A stretch of 64,000 bases of DNA, from positions 1 through 64,000 of the forward strand of contig DUBC01000002.1 in NCBI GenBank assembly GCA_012960505.1. The letters run 5' to 3'. Positions within the stretch are counted from its first letter, which is position 1. Every line of letters starts with the position of its first letter. This DNA is from Verrucomicrobiales bacterium. Its GTDB lineage: Bacteria > Verrucomicrobiota > Verrucomicrobiia > Verrucomicrobiales > DEV007. Under the pieces are notes generated by a model. The model was not told where the DNA came from, did not search any database, and saw nothing but the letters and a program-made list of their open reading frames with translations. Shown here piece after piece: positions 57,178 through 64,000 of this stretch. A program made the position numbers and the translations under genes.

Positions 57178-59667
57178 TTAGTTTAGGTATCTGAATTCGG
57201 CGGAAATGAGCAGAGACTGACAGAAAGTATTAAGGGCAAGTCTTTCGATCTTTTGACGGTTCTGACTGTCAGTACCAGCCCTGATGATAAAATTACTCAG
57301 ATAGGCCAGAGCATTATCAATTTCTTCATTCGTCGCAGGCCGAGCAAATGCGATAGCAAAAGCCCGAGATATGCGATTGCGATTCGTTTCTGCACTTTTG
57401 TAAACACGCAGCGCCATGGCCTCGGCCTGTTCAATAACAAACGCGTTATTCATCAGGTAAAGGGCCTGGTCGGGAACATTAGTTTCTTCGCGCTTTCCGG
57501 TCACAATATTTGGGTCAGCAGGATCGAATAAGGCAAGTGATTCAGGTAAATTATCTCGGGCCGCAGGTAGGTAAGCTGAACGGTAATTGTTCGGGCGATC
57601 GCGATCGTTTCCGCCCCGTGGTCGGCGGAAACCACCAACTCTGTTATCTCCGTCCCAAGCGATGTCTGAACCGATCGGACGCTTCGTGTCCAAACGTCCA
57701 CTAACGATGAGCATAGAGTCGCGTAAGGCCTCGGCATCAATTTTCTTTGGGCTATGACGCCATTGCAGGAAGTTTTCTGGGTCTTTTACAAAGGCTGCAT
57801 GATTAAAATTGGAACTCATACGGTAGCTCCGAGTCAGAACCAGATCTCGAATTAGCGATTTTACTGACCATTTTCCTTCCATGAATTTTACGGCTAGGTG
57901 GTCAAGTAAATCGGGATGACTGGGTGCTTGGCCAGTTGTTCCAAAATTGTTCTGCGAGGTGACGATACTGTTACCGAATAGGTGTCCCCAGACTCGGTTG
58001 ACCATGACTCGTGCAGTGAGTGGATTTTCTTTCGAAACTAACCACTCGGCGAATTCACGGCGCCCACTAGTGTTCAATGATAATTTGACTGGTTCGTTGC
58101 AAAGCACCTGAGGAAATCCGCGATCAACTTTTTGAGCAGGCTTATCGAGTTCGCCTCGGATCAGAACGACTGATTGGATGAATTTTTCTCTGTCCTGCAC
58201 GCCCATGGCACGCGTTAATGAGATGCCATCCTCATCAACGCTATTTAACCGTGCTCGCATCTGTGAGATTTGAGAACGGAGCCTCTGCGCTTGTTGCTGA
58301 GCGTTACTGGACCTGCCCGCTGACCGGTCCTCTCTTGCCTGACGGGTCAGCTCATTGAAGCGTTGCTCGGAATCTCCAAGACGATTTTTAATAATTGAGA
58401 TCCCATTCGTGCCCAAAGGATCGATCGGTTCTTTGTCCGCTATGGGAAGCTCTAAAAGATTCGTGCCGCGACGATTCTGAATTACGTTCACTGTACCGAA
58501 GTAGGTCTTGGTGTTCAAAAAGATTCCCGCTAGCGAGTAGTAATCTGTTGTGGGTATGGGATCAAACTTATGATCATGGCATCTAGCACATGAGACCGTG
58601 AGTCCGAGGATAGCTTGGGTAGTGGTGTCGATCTGTTCATCGGCCAGATCCAGAGCGAACTGGCGCGGGTCCCGTTCGTTCAGATTCTTTGGTCCGATAG
58701 CAAGAAAACCGGTAGCAATTAGATTTTCTTGCCAGTCGGCATCGTTTTTAATCGGCAACAGGTCCCCAGCGATTTGCTCTGTAATAAATTCGTCGTATGG
58801 CTTATCGGCGTTGATGGAATCAATGACGTAGTCTCGGTACCGCCATGCGTGCGGGAAGGTCATGTTAATATCCTTACCGGTTGACTCAGCGAAGCGGGCA
58901 ATGTCCAACCAGTGCCTTCCCCAGCGCTCACCAAAGCGCTCGCTCGCGAGCAGTTTATTGACTTCCAGCCGATAAGCATTCTTCGGATCCTTTTTCCATG
59001 CAGTCGCATATGCTTTAATTTCTTTTGGTGAAGGTGGGAGTCCTATTAAATCGAAGTATATCCTTCTTAAAAGAGTTTCAGGTTTCGCATCCATTGCCGG
59101 CTTGAGTCCATTGGAATCTAGCTTTGCCAGTACAAAGTGATCAATGTCTGATGCTGGCCATTTCTGGTCGCTTACGGTAGGCGGCTCTTTTTTGAGCGGC
59201 TTCTTGAATGACCAGAATTTCTTACCCTCTTCAATATTAATCTGGGTTTTGACTATCGCTTTCTCGGCTACTCGTGGGTCCGGGGCCCCCATTTCTATCC
59301 ATTCCTTGAAGTCGGCAACGATACTTGCCGGGAGCCTTTTCTTGGGCGGCATTTCATAATCCTCTTCGGCCCAGTTGATTGCAGTCCACAACAGACTTCC
59401 ACGCAGATCTCCAGGCACTACAGCAGGACCGGAATCGCCACCGTGACGGATCCCTTCCCGGCTATCAATGCTCAGACCACCCTTGATCTTTTCCTCGGAC
59501 GAATGACAACGATAACATTGTTCGACCAGTACTGGCCTGATCTTTGATTCAAAGAATTTGAGTTCCTCATCTTTCAATGAAGATTCTGACTTACCCTTTT
59601 CAGAGCAAACGGCAACACAAAGACAAGTAATTAAAGTGATTCGCGTCATGAGACTTCTCACAGTCAT
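57178..59667 (-). CDS. PSD1 / DUF1549 / DUF1553 cytochrome-like exported protein (pair 3)
   Basis: An 829-residue exported protein (Met7 is an alternative start). PSCyt1 carries CYRCHSSEEK, followed by the GGLSIDSREG block and MPPKKRLP; DUF1549 carries CARCHDHKFDP; DUF1553 carries SRTYRM-like SRSYRM and ALRDSMLIVSGRLD. A coiled, Arg/Gln-rich segment near residues 440-475 (QAREDRSAG and following) interrupts the middle region. It lies 19 bp upstream of its DUF1501 partner and 21 bp after the EF-hand gene. Confidence 0.93.
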   Translation of the reverse strand: MTVRSLMTRITLITCLCVAVCSEKGKSESSLKDEELKFFESKIRPVLVEQCYRCHSSEEKIKGGLSIDSREGIRHGGDSGPAVVPGDLRGSLLWTAINWAEEDYEMPPKKRLPASIVADFKEWIEMGAPDPRVAEKAIVKTQINIEEGKKFWSFKKPLKKEPPTVSDQKWPASDIDHFVLAKLDSNGLKPAMDAKPETLLRRIYFDLIGLPPSPKEIKAYATAWKKDPKNAYRLEVNKLLASERFGERWGRHWLDIARFAESTGKDINMTFPHAWRYRDYVIDSINADKPYDEFITEQIAGDLLPIKNDADWQENLIATGFLAIGPKNLNERDPRQFALDLADEQIDTTTQAILGLTVSCARCHDHKFDPIPTTDYYSLAGIFLNTKTYFGTVNVIQNRRGTNLLELPIADKEPIDPLGTNGISIIKNRLGDSEQRFNELTRQAREDRSAGRSSNAQQQAQRLRSQISQMRARLNSVDEDGISLTRAMGVQDREKFIQSVVLIRGELDKPAQKVDRGFPQVLCNEPVKLSLNTSGRREFAEWLVSKENPLTARVMVNRVWGHLFGNSIVTSQNNFGTTGQAPSHPDLLDHLAVKFMEGKWSVKSLIRDLVLTRSYRMSSNFNHAAFVKDPENFLQWRHSPKKIDAEALRDSMLIVSGRLDTKRPIGSDIAWDGDNRVGGFRRPRGGNDRDRPNNYRSAYLPAARDNLPESLALFDPADPNIVTGKREETNVPDQALYLMNNAFVIEQAEAMALRVYKSAETNRNRISRAFAIAFARPATNEEIDNALAYLSNFIIRAGTDSQNRQKIERLALNTFCQSLLISAEFRYLN

Positions 59668-59688
59668 CGGAGAATTACTTAGATCCTT

Positions 59689-60348
59689 CTATTCTTTTTC
59701 CACGGGCGGGCGTCTTGGTCTTTCTGTACGTCCCTGGCCAGCGTTTGGATCAGGTCTGTTTGGATTGGATCGGTTCTGTCTTTCCTGTCCTTGCTGGAAT
59801 CGTCTCCTGAATGCTTCAAACATTGCGGTCTGTTCTTCTTTATCAATGAATCCATCACTGTTCTTGTCGACTTCATCGAACCGGTCCTTGAGCCGATCAG
59901 GGGCTTCTTCTTTACTGATTTTTCCGTCTTCGTCCTTATCAAAGGTTTCAAGTGAAGGTCGTCTGGATGTGCGGTTTTGGTTTGGGTTCTGCTGATCAGG
60001 ACGTCTTTGATTAGAGTTTTCGGATCGGCGCGGCAGAGATTTTATTTCATTCTGGCTCACGTCTCCATCCTTGTTTTGGTCCATCCGACGCAAAATCACT
60101 ACCGCCATATCGATTTCATTTTGTTGCAATTTACCATCACGGTTCCGGTCAAGTACCTGGAACAATGAGTTTGCTTGAGGTTGGCCAGGAGATTCTGAGC
60201 GAGGAGGTCTTTGCTCGGATCCTCTGCGTGGCTTTTCCTCAGGTCCACCACGGGATCTTTCTTTTTCTTCTTGAGCGTTGGATGTGCTTCCCAGACTTAT
60301 TACTAGTCCGGCGATGGCGATGAAAGTTTTGAAATGTTTAATTTTCAT
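59689..60348 (-). CDS. Exported EF-hand calcium-binding protein
   Basis: A 219-residue protein with a signal peptide (about 1-25, ending in SNAQ). Four EF-hand loops are visible: DRNRDGKLQQNE, DQNKDGDVSQNE, DKDEDGKISKEE and DKNSDGFIDKEE, separated by Arg/Gln/Pro-rich linkers. It probably binds Ca2+ in the periplasm and could act as a scaffold or sensor for the PSD1/DUF1501 products encoded after it. It is the first gene of the minus-strand operon 60348-55761. Confidence 0.9.
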   Translation of the reverse strand: MKIKHFKTFIAIAGLVISLGSTSNAQEEKERSRGGPEEKPRRGSEQRPPRSESPGQPQANSLFQVLDRNRDGKLQQNEIDMAVVILRRMDQNKDGDVSQNEIKSLPRRSENSNQRRPDQQNPNQNRTSRRPSLETFDKDEDGKISKEEAPDRLKDRFDEVDKNSDGFIDKEEQTAMFEAFRRRFQQGQERQNRSNPNRPDPNAGQGRTERPRRPPVEKE

Positions 60349-60548
60349 AATGTTAGTGGTTGGAATAATAAATTTACTTTAACGTAAAATAACTCTTTCT
60401 AGATTACCTCAACGTGATGTTATGACTGGTAATTTTAACTGAAAATTCAATAGAAATTGATAATTCTTATTAATATTACTAATAAAAGAGCGACAATAAG
60501 GACTGATTATTGTTTTCGTTTTAATTGTGATGTGATAGGGATTTCACT

Positions 60549-61223
60549 ATGAAACTTTTCATTTTTTCCTCGATCAGTCTTTTTTCTTTTGTTCTTCCTT
60601 CATTCGCAGAGGACGGATTCGCTTCAATTTTTAATGGGAAAGAAGGGCCCAAGGTTAAGAAGGAAGGAAGCTGGACCACGTTCACGGGAAATGGAATGTC
60701 CGTAAAGACTGAAGGGAACTGGAAAGTTCAAAGTGACGGTTCGCTCTACCTTGAACCTCGTCCAGGCGAGAAAGGTTGGACCCGTTACGGTTCTTACTTG
60801 TGGTTAACCGAAGACTATGAGGACTTTGTTTTTGAATTTGAGTATCAGCATGGCAAGGGCGGAAATTCTGGTCTTTATTTCCGCATCTATGATGAGTCTG
60901 ATGCAACGGCACATGGGTTTGAGGTTCAGATTCTGGACTGTTACGGTAAGAAGAAGCTTGGGCAACATGATCTGGGCGGTATCATCCAGACGTCCGGGCC
61001 TTTAACCAATGCTTCGAAGCCTGCAGGTGAATGGAACCTCATGCAGTTGACGATGAGTAAAGGGAAGGTGTCCGTTGTACTGAACGGCAAAAAGGTCCAG
61101 GACAATTTGGATCTTGCCGCCAAGAAGCCAAAAGGTAAAAAACTTGCCGGAGCAGGTAAGATTGCCATTCAGGACCACGGTCTTAAATTTTCTGTTCGTA
61201 ACCTCAGGGTCAAGAAGTTGTAA
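60549..61223 (+). CDS. Exported DUF1080 (3-keto-disaccharide hydrolase-like) protein
   Basis: A 224-residue single-domain DUF1080 protein with a signal peptide (about 1-20, ending SFAE). It shows the family strands YGSYLWLTEDYEDFVFEFEY, GGNSGLYFRIYDES, FEVQILDCYG, the GGIIQTSGP segment and the terminal LKFSVRNLRVKKL. Unlike the 34996 gene it has no N-terminal extension. A 200-bp AT-rich region separates it from the divergent EF-hand gene; I see no clear promoter there. Confidence 0.87.
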   Translation: MKLFIFSSISLFSFVLPSFAEDGFASIFNGKEGPKVKKEGSWTTFTGNGMSVKTEGNWKVQSDGSLYLEPRPGEKGWTRYGSYLWLTEDYEDFVFEFEYQHGKGGNSGLYFRIYDESDATAHGFEVQILDCYGKKKLGQHDLGGIIQTSGPLTNASKPAGEWNLMQLTMSKGKVSVVLNGKKVQDNLDLAAKKPKGKKLAGAGKIAIQDHGLKFSVRNLRVKKL

Positions 61224-61269
61224 TTTATTACAAAAGAACCTTAGCGCAATTTGCACGGATTGCATTAAT

Positions 61270-62661
61270 CTAGGGGCCAGTTTTAAAATCGCCACCCAAG
61301 GAAAGGTGCAGGTCTATCCTGTTCTGAAGCCTTTGGTTTTTTAGGAAGATCATTGCTCTTCTTGAGGCGACGGCCCTTCTCTGAGCCTCGAGGACTGAAA
61401 TGATTCGGATTAATCCTTCTGAGTAATCCCTTCCTGCCTGTCTCTCTGCCAGTTCGGCCTGACGTAATTCGATTGTTAGGAATTTTGCTTGTTCGGCAAG
61501 TGAGATTTCTGTTGAAAGTGCAGATTCAACTTCACGCAGAGCCCTCAGCATTTGGCTGGAGAAACGTCTAATTGTCCGTTCATTTTGCTGCAGAGCGATT
61601 CTTGCACTCGCAGTCTTAGCCCCGGACCTGAAAAGGGTCTGTGCCACTGAAGTTGCAGTGCTCCAGGCTATGGCTTCAGGATCTAAAATTAATTGATCAA
61701 GCTTAGAACTTGATGTGGATCCTCTCCCTGTTAGTGAAAATGAAGGGAAGAGATCTTTTCTGGATGCGTTTGCTCGTTCTGCGGATGCCCGAATGGCTGC
61801 TGAGGCAGACACAAGGTCAGGTCTTCGAAGTAACATTTCTGAAGGTATCCCGGCAGGTATTTTTCCTTTAAGTGTTGGCAGGATATTGCCACTTTGGAGT
61901 TCACCGTTTGGATACCTTCCAAGTAAAAGCTCGACTGTTCTCGCTGCTTCCTTTCTGGCAAGTTTTTGATTGATCAGGTTTCTTTCTGCTGAGGCGACCT
62001 GATTCCTAGCGAACTGCACGGCGAGCGGGCTTGCTGTCACGTCACCTGCTTTGTAATTACGTTCAGTGATTCGATAATTGGCATCGTAACTTTTCTTTGT
62101 CTTTTCTGCGAGTTCTAGAAGTTGTTGCGCAGTGATAAGGTTAAACCAGGACTTTGCTGTGTTGGCTGCGAGTGATAGTCTGGCCGCTTCATAATCAGCT
62201 CTGGCTGCTACCAGGTCTTCATATTGGGCTCGGTCCAGATTCCTTAACCTTCCCCATAGATCAATTTCCCAAGAAGCGGCCAACGTTAGACCGTAGTTCG
62301 AAGAGTAATTAGGTGGTTCTTGATTGCTTCTTGATCTGGAACTTGATCCTCCGAGATTAATGGAGGGAAAACGAGCCGCTCTTCCTATGATGGTTCCTTC
62401 TTTTGCTGATTGGAGTAAGAGTGCGGACACTCTAAGGTCATGATTGTTATTGAGGACTTCTTCAGTGATTTTAATCAATTGAGAATCACCCAGATTCTTC
62501 AACCACCCTCTTTTAATCTTTCCTTTGTTGGCTTTGGAGGCGCTGATCCATGATTCGGGGGTCATGAGAGAAGCTTCTCGCTGAGGTCTATGGATTCCCC
62601 TAAACTGACACCCTGAGAAGAGTATGGCCGAAGTAATTAAGATAGGGAAAAAGCGGATCAT
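61270..62661 (-). CDS. TolC-type outer-membrane efflux lipoprotein (NodT/OMF family)
   Basis: A 463-residue outer-membrane factor. The signal has a lipobox (ILFSGC, Cys18), followed by the paired OEP repeats: a first helical block (NNNHDLRVSALLLQSAKEGT), TLAASWEIDLWGRLR and ANTAKSWFNLITAQQLLELAE, then the second block with PSEMLLRRPDLVSASAAIRAS, ASRKDLFPSFSLTG and ALREVESALSTEI. It would form the exit duct of an RND or MFS tripartite pump, but no pump or adaptor gene follows, so its partners lie elsewhere. Confidence 0.93.
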   Translation of the reverse strand: MIRFFPILITSAILFSGCQFRGIHRPQREASLMTPESWISASKANKGKIKRGWLKNLGDSQLIKITEEVLNNNHDLRVSALLLQSAKEGTIIGRAARFPSINLGGSSSRSRSNQEPPNYSSNYGLTLAASWEIDLWGRLRNLDRAQYEDLVAARADYEAARLSLAANTAKSWFNLITAQQLLELAEKTKKSYDANYRITERNYKAGDVTASPLAVQFARNQVASAERNLINQKLARKEAARTVELLLGRYPNGELQSGNILPTLKGKIPAGIPSEMLLRRPDLVSASAAIRASAERANASRKDLFPSFSLTGRGSTSSSKLDQLILDPEAIAWSTATSVAQTLFRSGAKTASARIALQQNERTIRRFSSQMLRALREVESALSTEISLAEQAKFLTIELRQAELAERQAGRDYSEGLIRIISVLEAQRRAVASRRAMIFLKNQRLQNRIDLHLSLGGDFKTGP

Positions 62662-62781
62662 TCCGCAGGCTTCTTATCAGAGTGTGAGGCTAATGTCCAT
62701 TTCAGGATAAGGAATTCTTTTTTTCAAAGATAATAACTTTTACGCTTAACACTTGGCCTGACATCTCATACTCTATTTTTT

Positions 62782-64000
62782 ATGTTGTTTTTCCGTTATT
62801 TGATATTGTTCTCTATTAGTACCTTCATGACTCAATTGGATCTGGCTATCGGCTCAGAACCTAAATTTGAGAGACAAGTGATCGATGCTAAAATTTCAAT
62901 CGGTTATGGTTTATCCATTGGTGACGTGGACGGTGACAAGAAGCTAGACATTCTACTGGCAGATAAGTCGCAGATTGTCTGGTACCGGAACGGGGACTGG
63001 AAACGTTTCGTCATGGCAGAGAATCTGAACCCACGTGTAGGCACTCGTTTCCTTGACAATGTTTGCATCGCTTCGAGGGACATTGATGGTGATGGTAAGG
63101 TTGAAGTTGCTGTAGGCGCTAACTGGAATCCTGGTGAAACAACGGACGCGGAGAAATCAGGGTCAGTTCATTATTTGATTCGGCCGGAAGATCCGACTGG
63201 TCTCTGGGGATCAGTCAAGATGAGCGCTCATGAACCTACCGTGCACCGAATGCACTGGATGAAGGTTGGTGAAAATGAACTAAGTGATCACACTGATTCT
63301 ACTGGAGATTACCGACTCCTCGTACTTCCCCTTCATGGAAGAGGAAATAAGGGAGGTCAAGGCGATCCTGTGCGTCTATTGGCTTATGTTCCTGGAGAAA
63401 AGCCTGAGGAAGGAAATTGGGGCAGCGAACTTGTCGATGCGAGCTTTCACATCACACACAATTTTGATTTGATCACGTTCAGCAAAAAGACGGGAGAAGA
63501 GGTAATTATTCTCGGTGGTAAGGAAGGGATAAAAGGTATCCGTTATTCTGGTAAGGGCACTGGAGAGAGTCCTTGGAAATCGATTCACATGGTCAAGAAT
63601 CCGCTCTCAAAGGGTGTTGGTGAGGTCAGGGCCTATCGCGGAAATGTAAGCGATGGTCTAATCACTGCCATTGAGCCATTTCATGGTAACGAGCTTGTGG
63701 TATATGCTTCACCAGCCTCTTCGGACGAGGAACCGACTAGGATCGTTCTTGATGATTCTTTGAATCAGGGGCACGCTCTCGGGTTAGCTGATGTTCTTGG
63801 TACAGGTAAGCTTCAAGTTGTTGTGGGCTGGAGAGGTCCTAACAAGGATGGTAAAGTTGGAATCCGGATATATGAAGAGGCGGATAAGGGCTGGAAGTCC
63901 CATACCCTTGATGATAATGGAATCGCCTGCGAAGACCTTAAGTTGAGTGATCTGAACGGCGATGGGAAAATCGATGTGATCGCGGCTGGAAGAGCGACTA
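62782..64000 (+). CDS. Exported FG-GAP/VCBS-repeat protein, 3' truncated
   Basis: The reading frame from the ATG at 62782 stays open to the window end (406 codons), so the gene is incomplete. A signal peptide (about 1-24) precedes an FG-GAP/VCBS beta-propeller. Calcium-type repeats are visible: IGDVDGDKKLDILLAD, SRDIDGDGKVEVAVGA, and LSDLNGDGKIDVIAAG at the right edge, with a weaker ADVLGTGKLQVVVG. Such proteins bind ligands or act as surface propellers; a verrucomicrobial secreted role is inferred. Confidence 0.88.
   Translation, partial: MLFFRYLILFSISTFMTQLDLAIGSEPKFERQVIDAKISIGYGLSIGDVDGDKKLDILLADKSQIVWYRNGDWKRFVMAENLNPRVGTRFLDNVCIASRDIDGDGKVEVAVGANWNPGETTDAEKSGSVHYLIRPEDPTGLWGSVKMSAHEPTVHRMHWMKVGENELSDHTDSTGDYRLLVLPLHGRGNKGGQGDPVRLLAYVPGEKPEEGNWGSELVDASFHITHNFDLITFSKKTGEEVIILGGKEGIKGIRYSGKGTGESPWKSIHMVKNPLSKGVGEVRAYRGNVSDGLITAIEPFHGNELVVYASPASSDEEPTRIVLDDSLNQGHALGLADVLGTGKLQVVVGWRGPNKDGKVGIRIYEEADKGWKSHTLDDNGIACEDLKLSDLNGDGKIDVIAAGRAT

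Overview
The window looks like a chromosomal segment of a Verrucomicrobiota-type bacterium, probably aquatic or marine. This placement comes from gene content, not from a marker-gene search. The pointers are three pairs of PSD1/DUF1549/DUF1553 cytochrome-like proteins with DUF1501 proteins, two Cys-type sulfatases, two DUF1080 proteins, a very large exported CotH/lamin-tail protein with the C-terminal tail usual in Verrucomicrobia, and moderate to low GC. A related Planctomycetota or PVC lineage cannot be excluded.

Left part (1-24.7 kb) is mostly housekeeping. Positions 1-3916 carry nucleotide-sugar and envelope-sugar genes: a truncated Gfo/Idh/MocA oxidoreductase, a formyltransferase, and a UDP-glucose to UDP-glucuronate to UDP-xylose pair (ugd, uxs). 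A complete F-type ATP synthase operon in the order a, c, b, delta, alpha, gamma, beta, epsilon follows (4349-10952). After it come a TraB/GumN protein, a lone rmlB, a rhodanese, the 1305-residue CotH/LTD protein, a peroxiredoxin and a nitroreductase. The RNase P RNA gene (18776-19189) has its own promoter. Then come fabV, dgkA, a glcD-like oxidase, an EEP-family phosphatase/nuclease and an amt ammonium transporter behind a near-perfect sigma-54 promoter.

Middle part (24.7-35 kb) has a SMUG1-like uracil-DNA glycosylase, a Met/His-rich outer-membrane protein beside a small CxxC exported protein (possibly copper related), an alpha/beta hydrolase, a long-form arsenite methyltransferase, an M3 oligopeptidase, gluconokinase and alaS.

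Right part (35-64 kb) is an accessory set probably aimed at extracellular sulfated polysaccharides: DUF1080 proteins, sulfatases, three PSD1+DUF1501 pairs, an SGNH esterase, an EF-hand protein, an outer-membrane efflux lipoprotein and a truncated VCBS/FG-GAP protein. At its centre is an operon-like trio (42528-50538): a 1079-residue exported TPR protein, a 1116-residue multi-domain membrane protein (TM, PD40 propeller, two TMs, long acidic linker with an exact 147-bp duplication, squalene-cyclase-like toroid) and a sulfatase. This trio is the best candidate here for an undescribed envelope system. Parts of this region (about 37.6-42.2 kb and 54.7-59.7 kb) look richer in GC than their surroundings and may have been acquired separately.

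I found no tRNA, rRNA, CRISPR array, transposase or prophage gene.
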